Of a stretch of 64,000 nucleotides of DNA, positions 38,111-50,628 are shown piece by piece. Where the stretch lies: the NCBI GenBank assembly GCA_027596075.1, contig JADGJC010000197.1, forward strand, positions 1 to 64,000. Reading direction: 5' to 3'. A program made the translations under genes and the position numbers. Positions within the stretch are counted from its first letter, which is position 1. Each line of letters opens with the position of its first letter. Under the pieces are notes generated by a model, which worked only from the letters and a program-made list of their open reading frames with translations, made no database searches and was not told where the DNA came from. The DNA comes from Rhizophlyctis rosea. Taxonomy: Eukaryota; Chytridiomycota; Chytridiomycetes; Rhizophlyctidales; Rhizophlyctidaceae.

Positions 38111-39300
38111 GATTGTGTTTAGTTTTTTAGTTTATGACTTGGTTTTGCATAGGTTGATAGGTTGGAGGTAGATAGGCTGACACCATATTGTGAATAGTTT
38201 TTTGAGGTTCAGTCTAGAGGTTGGCCTTGTCCGCCACTGTGTACACTGCTACAAGTCTAGAGTTTGGCCTTGTCCGTCACTGCGTACACTGCTACAGTGA
38301 GTTCAACCAGAATGATCCGAGAAACTGCAACTACCCCGACAATTTCTTTTTCTCCCTTGTCGTCCTTGCCCGCCTACACTCAATGTCACCATTTCAAAAC
38401 ATCTCGATAACAGACAAGACTTGGGAATCAGGACAAGTGCAGCTGTTGTCTAATCAGTACAGCGACCCAACTATGAAACCTATTTCGAACATTTCTGTTG
38501 GTGGAAAATGAACATCAGATATAGGAGTGGGAATGAGTGAAATGAGGTAAGTGATGGGCAGACAAGACACAACGCGTGTGTCAAGTGCTGTCAACATAGG
38601 ACCCTTGAACGCGAAATTGTGCATTACATAATCCAGTTTGAAGGACAAAGCCCCAACGATAGGACCGCTGATGGGACAACGTGGCACAGATCTGTTGGAA
38701 CTCGGGAGTCTGCTTGTTTACCTTACACTCCTTCCCACAGGACCCACTTAGGTATGGAATGACAGTGATGACACCACTACCTAGCCACTTGTGAGAAAAG
38801 GCATCCAAAAGGGATTCCCCTGTTCATGAAAACAACTCAAGTTGGGAAACGTAGCGATAGGACATGATTGCTTGCAATGTGACTGGATTTGGGGCCGAGC
38901 CGCCAGTCACTGTTTGTCCAACATGTATTTTCATTGCGACCAACCGACCAATGGAAATGTGGGGATGTTTGTGGGATAGTGACTGGACAGTGACGCAGAC
39001 ACATGGCACAGTAACAGGCCCCTTTCGACACACCCACATTCCCTTTCCCATTCCCATCGGACATTTCAGCCAGCCACAATCGTGACTCCAGGCTCCAGCA
39101 AACCGGATCTGGAATTGCCCCAACTCAATTTGCATCGGCCTCCCAACCAACCCCACACCATTCCGCACCACCTTCCCACACTCACACCTTTCGAAGAACA
39201 GCAACTCTACCTCACACATCAAAAAGCCGGAACCTACCAATACCACTCTCTCTAAGAGCCCAGGGACGGCGCGCCGATCCTTTTCGTCAATCTGCATATA
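38111..39300. other. Intergenic region between the TLD and carrier genes
   Basis: No supportable gene. Includes a 43-bp tandem duplication (listed separately). Around 38960-39060, CACTG/CAGTGAC words and a CCCATTCCC-rich tract may be promoter sequence of the carrier gene. Confidence 0.45.
38213..38298. repeat. 43-bp tandem duplication
   Basis: Two adjacent units (38213-38255 and 38256-38298) begin TCTAGAG and differ at a few bases. Both carry TTGGCCTTGTCCG and TACACTGCTACA. The spot is 100 bp past the stop of the TLD gene. Confidence 0.88.
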
Positions 39301-41117
39301 ATGCTGCAGCCATCGCTCCTTCCAACGGGACTGGCGTCCTTGCTGTCCATTTACCGACCCATCCCGTTACCCTCGTCAGCCACCACTCCGTATGCTTTCA
39401 CTCGCTTCAATTGGTCGAGAAAGGGGAGACCTGTTGCGCTCGGTCTTCTGGCGTCAGTGGCAGTGGCTCCGGTTGACGTTGCACTGGTGGAGGAGATAGG
39501 CGATCTGGAAGGGCGGGATAGAGATCCATTGATAGCTGTGAGTCGACAAGGAAAAAGTGGGAGGCGCACTGCTTGCAAAATGATGACTGAGTGCCAACTC
39601 TGCCACTTTCATTCTATGGTTGCAGAATATCGTTTGTGGAGGCTTGGCAGGCGGGGTTGCCGACGCTATCATGCATAGGTAAGCGCCGCTGTTTGTTTAC
39701 ACCTTGAGGTTTTCTAACGCTAAAATAAGTATGGACACAGTTAAGACCCGAATGGTACGGTATTGCGGCAACAATATCGGTGATCCATCATCGACAGCTT
39801 CTGATCTTCTTATCTCAGCAAGGCCAAATGACGTTGGTCTCCGCAAAGCCTAAATACAACGGTACATAACATCAAATGAGTTTTTTTTGACTTTGACTTG
39901 ACAGTCATCCGAATGGATCTAGGCATATTATCCACATTCAGAACTATTCACGCGGATGAGGGGTTTCGCGGATTGTATGGAGGGTTCATAGCCGCAGTGC
40001 TTGGTTCTGTTGCCTCTACAACTGTATACTTCAGTTCGTACGAGTCTTTGAAGCGATGGATGATCGATGAAAGAGGAATCAGTTTGGAAGTCAGTTCGTT
40101 CATTGCTGGTGCGTTGACCTTTTCGCAATGGCAATGTTCTGCAGCCATGATGCTCATGAAGGATGTACTTTGCAGGCGGAGTCGGAGACGTCGTTGCCAG
40201 TTTTGTATATGTGCCATCCGAGGTTCGCGCATGTCCAACGAAGGGTTTATGCAAACAATTGATAATGTGCTCATAACATCCTTTGCAGGTCGTCAAAACA
40301 CGGTTACAATTACAAGGGCGGTTCAACAACCCCTATAGTTCATCTTCTTACAACTACCGAGGCACATATCACGCTCTGAAATCTGTAAGGCTTCACATCT
40401 GATCGTACTTCAGTTACATCGTCATGCTGTCAAATGTCTAAGCTGATAGTATCTCAGATATATGAAACACGAAAACTAAGAGGAATGTACGATGGGTGGG
40501 GAGCAACACTAATACGCGACGTTCCATTCACCGCCATCCAATTCACAATATATGGTGAGTACGAAGTTATTACCTCTGCTCCTCATCTCCCCTCTAAAGG
40601 CGAATCGCAAACAGAGGGAGTGAAAAACTGGATCGTGAAACGATATTGCAACGGAGACGAAACACAAATGACAACAGCGCAGGGTGCGCTGACGGGTGCC
40701 ACAGCAGGCGTAGTAGCTGGGGCAGTCACGACACCACTGGACGTCGCCAAAACATATCTTCAAACCCAAAAGCGGGCACCAACACGAACGGTAAGACCCA
40801 CCTGGCAAGATTCCCACCCCACACCACCATCCTCAACCCCGTCATCATCCACCGCATCACCCAATAAGCCAAAACCGAAGGTTGGACCTCCTCCGGCACT
40901 ACATCCGAAAGCCGCCGCGCCCTTTTATAATGGCGTATGGTCTGCGTTGAAAGGGTTGTATGCTAGGGAAGGGGTGCAGGGGTTGTTTAGTGGGATTCTG
41001 CCTAGAACATTGTGGACTGGGTGCCAGAGTGTCATACTGTTTGTGCTTTACGAGAAGTTTTTATCGTTATCTAGAGCTTCGAGAGAGGAGACATGGAGTG
41101 GGGTGGGAATATCATAG
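39301..41117 (+). CDS. MME1: Mitochondrial carrier, Mme1/YMR166C type
   Basis: Eight exons (39301-39537, 39626-39678, 39730-39754, 39819-39861, 39905-40108, 40176-40222, 40289-40384 and 40458-41117) give 454 residues. The three carrier repeats are present. The first has [14 protein letters not shown] sequence after [13 protein letters not shown]. The second has [32 protein letters not shown], where the VPSE variant of the PxD/E motif is typical of the YMR166C group. The third has [14 protein letters not shown]. Yeast Mme1 exports magnesium from mitochondria; substrate here is inferred. The long Pro/Ser insert (about residues 345-385 by position 40800-40890) in the last loop is unusual. A GTGAGT...AAAG stretch at 40556-40600 could be a 45-base intron with no stop, so it may be kept or removed without losing frame. 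Confidence 0.8.
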
Positions 41118-42316
41118 TATAATAGGATGATGTGTTGCGCATGCAAGGCCTAGTCGATACGTATCGTATTCCCTTATTTTGTAGATAGTTTGAGCACATA
41201 ATTAGATTAACGGCTAGTCAGCGTTTTCGGCCTCCCGCCAGGACATAACCCTCGACTAGATGGAGTACGGAATGTCTTCTGATACCTTTCAGAGAGTGTG
41301 TTGCGCACCGAGCCCATAGCATAATTTTTACCATTAGGTTGACATGTCATTTTCGATGGACAAACCTCTACATCCATGCCGCCCATAAACTCAATAAGAT
41401 TTGATGTGTTCTGTCAAACTTGATGCTCAACCTCAAGTTTACCGTCAAGTTCACACAAGAAAACATTGTTGACTCTTCCGATCAAAACCCACCATCAAGT
41501 TTGCTGCTTCATCATCAAATTTGATAAGGAACACTCAGGATGTCAACTTCTGTATATCATACAGAATTTAGGCACATCAGCAAAGAGAAGCTGAGACAAC
41601 CACTCTCTTCAATCTCTCCACTCTATTAGGTCTTTCTGTCATCCAGACCCCGGATCGGCGGGAAAAGATCGAAAACATCCGGGATTTGATGCAGCCCGAT
41701 TATACCACTGCAGCTCTCAGGTCCCTGATAGATCAAAATCAGCATCGATATTAATATTGACATTATGCTCAACGTCAACTTTGACAACAAAAATGAAGAA
41801 CAGCCAGTTGGCCGGGTTGGCGGGGGTTGTATGGCAGCCGCGACAAATCCATCTGTATGATGACCGACAAAGGACGTTTTTCGTACAGCCTCGGCTTTCG
41901 GGAAGTTGTACAGAACGGATTTGGCTACTTGACGATCACTGCTGCAGTTGATGTTGGCCGTGCATATGTTTATATGATCTACTTCACATCGTGCTGACCC
42001 ACTCTATTATCTCGTCCTTTCGTATTAGACTGCCGAAAGATAAGAATCCGGCGGAGGGAAACCCCCCCGCCAGGATTATGAAGCCTACGCCTTCACTCAT
42101 GACTCTCTGAAATCCACCAAGTCTCGCTCCAAGCGAAGTCCATCCCAGCGATGAAAATGTCTTGGCCCTGGGCACCCACAAGGAGCTCGGCCTTGAGACT
42201 GAACCACCGAAGGACAAACATCACCATCACGAACACGACGACCGCGTATTCACCAAATTTGACACCAAGAACGACCCTGAGATCCGAAAATTTGTCAAAC
42301 TGATTCGGACTGTCGG
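41118..42316. other. Intergenic region before dioxygenase-like copy 3
   Basis: No supportable gene. At 41418-41535 the words TCAAGTTT/AAACTTGA recur several times in both orientations. Open frames near 41757 and 41984 show no motif. Confidence 0.4.
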
Positions 42317-44367
42317 ATGCGAAAGTCGACTGGTGTGACCTCGCTGCACCATGGATCCAGAATCCGCTTTGCTGGAGGCAATCCAACCTCCAGCAACTCC
42401 GCCCTTTACCACCACCCATACCGTCGAACGCCCCACACCCAAACTATCGCCACCACCGATTCTGACAGTGACTTGAGCGAGGTTTCCGCTTTTGACACCA
42501 ATTCCGATGATGGTAGCAGCACGTCGTTCATTGCGGCTGCCAACGATGTCTCCGTGCCACCATCATCGCCAACACCAATCCAACCACAGTAACCACCGCC
42601 ACGTCTGCTGATTCTGCCCAGATCACCTCGGCCAGCACCCCTACTTCCCAGTGTCACCCACACACACCCACTTCACATCAAGTCCATGCTCCTTTACCTC
42701 TCAACAACAAACGATCTGTGCATGCAACATCACCGGCCACTTCCGACGACGAATGTGTTCCCCACCATGTCCAGTTCGCACCTCCAATCAAGAAGCAATG
42801 TCGCCGCTCCAAATCGTTGAAAAAATTGCAAATCCGAATGGAAAGACACCTTGCCTTCCTCAAAGCTAAGAATGATTGCACTGGTGAGTTGGTCTATCTG
42901 TGACGCCATACTCTGCACGCAATACTCACTGATGTCACTGTAATCATGCAGCGGTAATGACTCTTGACTTTGACCCCGAATACCTCAAGCCTTATGCCTC
43001 CAACCCCAGCAAACACAAAAACTTCCGTTGCGACGGGGAGGTCACCATCACCCAATCTACCCATCCCACATCATCACAAGTAGTCGATGACGATCTGTTG
43101 GCACGTGCCGGCATCGGACTGAGCGAGCTGCCCCTGAATCGAAGATTGCGTCGTTTGGCCGAAAAGATCTGGAACCATATTCAGAGGTACATTCGTAAAG
43201 AACATTGCGGATCCAATGACTTGCAACGTATCGGTCGATGCACACCTCGTGGCGGGCAAACCAACATTTTCTACGTCGACAAGGGGCTCCACATGGTCGC
43301 AAATGACGGTACCACTCTCGTCCGCGTACGGCGCAACTTCACCTCACCGATCGTTGCCCTGCAACATGGCGCTCTCTTCCATCGTACCAACGCCATCGGC
43401 AAGACTCTGGGACCCGCTGATAATGACAGCCGCGGCAGGAAGGGCGCAACCAGCATCTTTCGCATCTACCATCCTCCAGCACGTGTACATCGACTACAAG
43501 CTCTTCGCCTGGCCTTGTGGTTGTTGGAAGGACAACCAGCCGTTCCCCATCATCACCAGTTTCGAGCGGGATCCGGACAACAAGGCGCGGCTTGAGCTCC
43601 TATATCAAGAACCGGCCGTTCTGGGCATGTTCAGGAAGCTCGAGAATACCTTCCGACAAGATTATCCTAAGCTTTTCCAAGTAAGTAAGCCGTATGGTTA
43701 TGGTACTCCACACTCTTGATGATTGACCTTCTTATTCCATAAGATCTACGATATTACATTCGACATCACCTTCCTCTTCCTGTTCTGGAAGGCCGCAAAA
43801 GAAGCACCGGAAGATCTCGAGTATTCAAGTTCTATAAATGGTTGCCGAGGCCATTTCTGCTTTAGTAAGTTCTCATACATTCCATCTTGCGGCACAAAAT
43901 AGTGTGTACTTACATAACTGATGGTCCACAAGATGTTCCAAAATCGATGGTCCAAAGAACACCGCGACTGGCGTGACGTTCGCAACTGTCTCTGCTGGAT
44001 CTACATCTGGTCTACCGGTTTCCTACCCGGGACTCTCGGACGAAGCATCTTCAAGGTTCCTGGTCTGGACACCGAGATTCCCATGCAAGCCGGCGATCTT
44101 ATCTGTCTTCGGTCTTGGGAATTGTTCCACTCAATTCAAGACTGCGAGATTGGGCGCGGGTGCAGCGTGTTCTTTGATCACCAAGACCAGATCGAGTGGG
44201 TTGTGCACCAATTGGGTGCCAAGTGGTTGAGTGATGTGTTCAACATGCTGGGTGCGCATCCGCAATTTCAAGAGTTGAGGAAGAACAACAATTTTAGCCA
44301 TATAAACACACAGCTTGAGGTAGTTCGCAAGTGGTTGTTCGAGCAGGGGTACCATGAATACACATAG
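42317..44367 (+). CDS. Divergent dioxygenase-like family protein, copy 3
   Basis: A likely start is the ATG at 42317 (exon 42317-42512), then 42590-42883, an exon from 42952, one from about 43745 and a last exon 43932-44367. The N-terminus is acidic (TTDSDSDLSEVSAFDTNSDD), followed by a basic cluster (KKQCRRSKSLKKLQIRMER), the same plan as the two genes at 29.8-34.9 kb. The last exon holds EHRDWRDVRN (an HxD), FKVPGLDTEIPMQAGDLICLRS, then His in WELFHSIQDCE and an Arg nearby before SVFFDH, matching the HxD...His order of 2OG/Fe(II) dioxygenases. Sequence between about 43200 and 43930 can be read in more than one frame: LQHVYIDYKLFAWP (43470-43510) and the last exon are not in phase without extra short introns. 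The middle is therefore uncertain or decayed. Confidence 0.5.
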
Positions 44368-45123
44368 GTGTACATAGGTTACTTAGAAGTCGAGTACTCG
44401 TTTGTAGTCCACAAGATTTTGTGAAGCAGACAATGTTCTGTCGATATTTAATACTTTCTCCACGCGTTCCACCAGAGAGAATGAGGGGCAAGTTGATTGG
44501 TCTTTGAGGGGCTTTACTTACAATGGAACGTAGGTACAAATGGAGCAGAATGCAAATAAGAGCATCAGGTGTCAGCAGTTACGGCAATGTATGGCACTCA
44601 GGAAGCCACATGACTTAATCCCATGCTACCGTTGACTTTCAGTAAATGGAGGCCGCCCAAGTGCAGAATAGAGCGTGGAAGTCATAAAAGAATAAAGCGA
44701 ATGGTGTGAAGAATGAGAGCTAGAGTCTGAAATCTTGTATGGATATTGTGTGATGATCCCTCCTCATTGCTACTATGATACTATCGCTCAATCAGTTTCC
44801 GACCCCGTGGCACAGCGAATGTGGGTTTTCATTGGGAGGCACAGTATGGTAAATATGAAAACTGGTCGCGTCTGTTCATCCGGACTCGACCACACCACAC
44901 ACTCAAAACTTGCCCAAACCCTTTCCATCTCATTGTAACCATTCCACTTCCCTAGATCACCCATCGTGCGTTGGTGCACTCATCTCGCTGCAGGGAGCAC
45001 GCTGGAGCTTCAAAACCATCTGAATACCCCATAGCCAGCCATACATACTAAATACACAAACCACGTTTGCGTCCATATCACTTTCAATCACGTAAACCCT
45101 GCCGCAACTTCACAGGGTTGACC
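44368..45123. other. Intergenic region before HAUS6
   Basis: No coding signal. Several short CACA-rich patches precede the HAUS6 start. Confidence 0.45.
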
Positions 45124-48100
45124 ATGGCCCGACATGCACACTCACCTGCGCTATTCCTTGAGACCGATCCATACGACCACAGGAGACTGTTTCACACCAC
45201 CCTACTACTCCTCGGTTTTCCTTACTCTCACTCGCAAACACCACTGGCCCACCACGGCATGCCACACAACTTCGTACACACCGAGGGCCTGGTGTTTGGC
45301 CCTGATATGTTTGCTCGGTCAGATAATAACGTCATGCGCGTGATGGAGGTTGTGGTCCGCTTCTTGTTTGCTAGGTTGGACGACGTGGCGGCAAAGGAGG
45401 TGAGCATCTCTTAGACTATCATGAATAGTCAAAAGGACATATGTGGGAAGGAAACTTAAAACGGGGCAAACAAGTTTCGGCCTAACTGCATCAGTTGCTT
45501 GCTTTGGTGCAATGCACGGTTCTGTCACGACGTTCTTGCTCTTGATTAGTAACAGCTGATCTTCTCTGCACTCCACCGTCAGAGATTCGCTACCAATTAC
45601 CCTCCGCTGGATCGAACACAGTCCCGCGATTTTCGCACAACCGTTGTCCGATGGCTCGAGCATCTGAAGAAGGATGGCCACATCCCATCTGATATCCAAA
45701 TTCGCAAATCATACTTTGATGAATGTCGTGGAGAAAGGTACGCGGAAGGGCTGTTCGTTTTGATCAGGTTATGAGTTTCCAACATTTCCAAAGGTTCGAA
45801 CGGGTCCTATTAGCTTTATCAAATCACGTCCTGAAGGTCGTTGTTGAAAGAGAATGCTATCGTGAATTTGATGGTGAATATTAATTTGTTTGCTTTGCTG
45901 GTTTGCATCGGCTTGACGGTCAAGCATTATGTTGTTCGCTTGTGAAAATCTGATTGTGTTTGACGTGTTTTACTTCTGTCTTAGCATCACTGCCGTCCTA
46001 TTGTGTAGACAACACCATAAAACGAGATCCTGCCCTTCTGGATATTCAAATCCATGCTCTTCAAACGCGGGTGCTTCAAAACACAAATACATTCATGGAT
46101 GAAACAAAGTGGAGGAACGAGAAGAACATTGAATGGAAGGGTGTAGCGAAGCGGTTGGAGGAGGGCTGGTTGGCGGTATCAGATGAGCAGAGAAAACTAC
46201 AAATGAAGCGGGCAGACTTTTTGGCGAAGCAATTGAACGTTGGAGGGGTCTGGCCTGGGTTGGAGGCTTTGCTTGTGCAACGGGGCGAGAAGTTGAGGAA
46301 AGTCAAGGCGTTATGGAATGGCGTTGAGAGTTGGGTTGAGGGCCAGAGAGTTGGCGTCAACGCTTTCGAACACTGTTTGAACGACGGAATTGAAGGGAAG
46401 GATGTGACGATGATTGACGGAAAGGGAGTGACGGTCAGAGTTGGTGGAGCAGGACTTGAGAGAGGAATGAAGCAGGTGAGCGTGGTCCCATCCGGTGACG
46501 ATTGACTGTTGTCAAATTTTAAAGTTCGTGTATTTATTCGTGGCAAATGTCTCTCAAAAATGACTTTGCGTACTCATCCAAGCTACTCCACCTTCTCCTT
46601 CCATTACCGATGTCAGCAAAACATATCACTTTACACTTCGCATGGGCTGCTGGACATTACACAACTCTCGCGTCTGTTCGCTCTGACAACATCCTATGTT
46701 CATGCCGCCCTCCCCTCCTCCGTAACAGTCGCCGATACGCAACCTGCTCTTCCTCGATCGTCTTCAACTTTTCTCGCTGCATTAGACGATTACATTGCGT
46801 CCCGTCAGCGAGTATGTGAGGACCTCAGATGTTTGAGGGTGAGGTTGGAGGAGCTGAGAGATAGCGTTCTAGGCCGGGCGGATGTTTTGCGGGATGCAGT
46901 GAGGAAGGAGTTCAATGGAGAGCGTGAGGTGGACAACGGAAAGAATTTTAAGATGCCACCTAGGACACCAAGAAGGGTTGGTGCCAAAGTAATGGAAGGA
47001 GGGTCAGTAAGAAGTATTGATACGCCTAGAGGACTGAAGCATGGTGAGTTGCTTCTTATAGTTTCTTTATCGAAGATTGATTGATGTTCACTTGCTGTAT
47101 TGATGTTGATTCTTCTTTTTGTTTTTTTACATTTCATTTTCATTGGGCGCAGCACCAAATCTGGCGACTCCTGATGCAGTGGAGGGCGTGAAGCGGAGGA
47201 TCAAGAAGGCTGTGGAGCTGGAAGCAGACGCAAGTAGTGATGTACGGGCCAGTTTGAATACTGGCGCATCATCTGGCGGTGCGCATCAGGCGGCAAACTC
47301 AAGGAAGTTCGGCCATGCCGTGAAGGGGAAAGAAGGTTAGCGCGTGATGGTATATAGGCTGCAGTTGTTTAAAGAGAGCAACAACTGATGTTTATAACTC
47401 AAAGCAGAGAACGACCTTATCTCTCAGCCTAGAACACCTCGCTCGAAGCATGTGGGGTCGAGGCTGATGCTCGAAACACAGAGTTCAGCCGCGAAAAGGA
47501 GGGAAAGGATAGGGAGTTGGGGCAGTGACAGTACGAGTTTCAGTACACGGGCGGCGACGGACAATGGTGCTGGTGTTAGTGATGTAAGGGAAGCACGAGG
47601 AAAGATTCGTGTAAATACCGCTGCAAGGAAAGGAGATGGGGAACAGAGAGGGAAGGTCAAAGCTTTCGATGATTTGGCGGAACAGGTATGGTTCATGATG
47701 TTTGTCCTATGTTTGATTCTGGCTGATTGTGTGATGTAATAACGAAGTTCATATTATATGTCCGTCCATTTTTGGATTCGCTAATGTGTGTTCCTTGAAT
47801 TGACAATAGGTCATACATTTTGTCGTTGAGGAGGAGGAATATAGCGTACCGAAACCACCAACCATGAAGCACAAGCATAATGGTTTTGATGTTAGATCGA
47901 ACACCGTAAACCGGCCGTTGAGTGCCTCATTGTCGGCTATGAGAGACCGAAAGTCGGGCGGGGATCTGGCCGTTCGGGACCCATTGAGTGCTTTGGGTCA
48001 GTACTTACTTTAAAATTGCTCCTGTGAATTTGCGTGTACTTCCATTACTTTGTGCTTTTGGAATCTGATGCCCTGATTGGTTTCTCCACACGTATAGGTA

Positions 48101-48887
48101 CACAAGCGTTCCAACCACGAGCTGAGATAGAGAGGACGCCTCTCAAAAGTGGGAAGTCGAAGAGTTTCGCACGGATACCGAAAGCTAATGTGGTGCATGA
48201 CGCTGCTTCGGCTCAAACAAACAGAAAGCAGCGAGTGGGTGTGAGATTTGATGTTGAAGAAGGGGAGACGGAGACACCAAAAAGTGGGCGTATAAGAACA
48301 CCCAGTCGGAATTACAGTGATGTTGACAATGACGTGGACGAACGATCGCCTGTTGCCAAGACGCCTACGCGGACCACAAATAAGAAGGCACCGGGGACGC
48401 CTTTCGCACCGTATACGCCGAAAGCGGGGACACCGTTCCTTGGATATGGAAGTTTTAGTGTGAAGAGTGGGAAAAAAGGTGGGAAGGGTGGTGTTGGGGT
48501 GACGCCGAAGGGCGGCAGGACCCCTGGGACCGGCTTTGGATCTGCCACGCCAGGAACGCCGTTTGAAGCTTGGATGGGAGAGAGGAATGGGGACGGAGAT
48601 TTGTTTGGTGAGTTTCAAGCTGGAATTGTTTTGTGATATTCTAGATTGTACTTGCTTGACTGACATCTGGGTCTCTTTTTGGATTGATAGACGAGAATGC
48701 GCCTTCCTTTTTGGATGAAGCGTCTGGATTCCTTGGTGAAGGTGGTGGTGCGGGAAGTTTTGCAGCCGAGAAGGACTATGCGGGTCAGGATGAATTCGGA
48801 GGATGGAGTGTTGGGGGTATGATAGGCACGCCTGGGGTGCGGGGAAAAGGGGGATGGAATCTTTCTGAGGAGGGTGGGTTTTTGTAG
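45124..48887 (+). CDS. HAUS6: HAUS augmin subunit 6-like protein
   Basis: Ten exons (45124-45399, 45583-45737, 45794-45873, 45985-46475, 46617-47043, 47153-47335, 47408-47685, 47810-47996, 48098-48607 and 48691-48887) join in phase to 927 residues. Residues 15-190 follow the HAUS6 N-terminal domain: LLLLGFPY, MFARSDNNVMRVMEVVVRFLF, KERFATNYPPLDRTQSRDFR, VVRWLEHLKK and FERVLLALSNHVLK, in the same order as human HAUS6. Helical, coiled-coil-like sequence follows (about 200-400). The rest is disordered and basic with many TP and SP sites (RTPRR, KTPTRTTNKKAPGTPF), suggesting mitotic phosphorylation. Augmin recruits gamma-tubulin to spindle microtubules to make branches. It is absent from most yeasts. 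Confidence 0.78.
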
Positions 48888-49410
48888 TATTGTGTTATTA
48901 AAAAATGAAGTTGTGTTTGTGTCCCCCAGCACTTCCTTTGCAAGGAGGAGCATGATCATACCCGAGAGCGAGCAAACGGGCTGCGTTGACTGCATCTTTG
49001 CATCTGTTATGCGGTCGTGTTATGGAGAACTTCCCCGTTTTACCTCAAGCACGAGCTTGTATTCACTTTTTGCGCATGATGAGTATGATGGACCACAGTG
49101 ATGAAGAATGCTCAGGGCCCTTTTGCCTCTACAATGCTGCGCCACGGGCCGTTTCCGCAAATTTATTCTTGCCAGAACTGTTAACGGTCGTTTGCGCCCG
49201 GCTCTTTTGTTGCATGCTGTAAAAAGCCAATTCGCATGGTATCATTGCTGGCTGCGCGCCCTACAAAGTTGCCCACATCGTCCAATCAATGAAGCACTTT
49301 CCATGTCTCCATTCCTGGATAGTGCCATTGAGTCATTTACTTCTTTTAAATGGAGTAAGCAGATTGTGAGGGTTTCTCTGTTTGTTCTCGGGCGAAAGGC
49401 AGTATGTAGG

Positions 49411-49484
49411 CCGATTGCAACTTCTGCCCGTCCAGGACCATTGCGTACCGATTGAAACTTCTGCCCGTCCAGGACCATTGCGTA
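49411..49484. repeat. 37-bp tandem duplication
   Basis: Units at 49411-49447 and 49448-49484 (begin CCGATTG, contain CTTCTGCCCGTCCAGGACC) differ at one base (C to A). The duplication looks recent. Confidence 0.92.
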
Positions 49485-50596
49485 CACATTCGTATAACGA
49501 TCTATATAGGTAAGTGTTAGATGATGATGAAGTCCAGATTCGCAAGCAACAGAAAGTGTGGAAGTTGAGTTGGTCGGTTCGAGGCTGGGAGACATGCTTA
49601 CTCAACGAATGGGTCCGCAGACTCGGATATGGAGTGTCTGGATGGAAAAGGGGTGGACTGATGGGCATGCGTACCAGCAGTCTGGTCGTACAGTTCGATC
49701 AATCTGAATCGTGCAAGCATGCCGTCATGGGGTGGCGATGTAAGAGTGCAGATCCAGATGGTCGGAAGAACGAGCCGGTGGTCTGGGCACCAAGAGCGCG
49801 TTTTGAGTCTTTTGACATGACCCGCTTTTCTGGTTTTGTTGCCTCCTTCGCGGGTTTGCGTCTGGGTGGGATCATTTTGAAATTTTCCTGATCTATGAAT
49901 GCTCATTGACATCGATATGAGCGTCCACTTGCGGGTTGATTGAGAAGGGCTATCCATGCGGAAGGGAGATTGCCCACATCTGAGGTATGTTCAATTGAAT
50001 CCTTGATCATTCTTGATCTGCTGTACAGGGGAATCGTTCGATGGGAGGGAAAACCGTGAGAAATTGTACAAAGTCATGCCTTCTTCCCCCAATCACTCCA
50101 ATCCACTTGGGGAGTTTGTAAGAAACGCTGTGGTATGGTTCGCCTCTGAACCGCTGACATTCCAGTCAAGGGACTGATCCATGGGTCGACAAAGGGATGT
50201 TGGTCATGTCCGAGTGCATCTTCTCGGATGAGACTCTGTTGGTATCATTTTGAATGTTCGGATCTACTGGGAGGCAAACGGATGCACCTGATGTCTCGCT
50301 GTTTATCCATCCCAGCATCCCAAAGGACGCATCCCTTGGCGCCACCAAGAGGACCACAATCAAGATGACAAGCAAACAACCGTCCGAGTTATCAGAGAGA
50401 TCTCCAGTTGATCGATTGAATGCAGCACTCTGCCGTCATCAACCTTCCATTTTCTGGCAATTGGCGGGTACCGGATCTACTCTGTGAGTTATTGTTGCAC
50501 TATGAGCCCTACAATACACAGCATAGCAGGCCCAGTCGGCAGTTGTGAGTTGAACCAGTGGAGCGGTAGGAGCGGTCTCGGCCATGCCGGCTAGGG

Positions 50597-50603
<7 letters not shown>

Positions 50604-50628
<25 letters not shown>
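50604..50628. repeat. 25-base poly-G run
   Basis: An uninterrupted G tract of about 25 bases in an intergenic region. Length is likely inexact; such tracts are prone to sequencing and amplification error. Confidence 0.85.

Noticed and set aside
41639..41960. Possible retroelement remnant (short frames before copy 3)
   Set aside because: No reverse transcriptase, integrase or LTR could be read on either strand.
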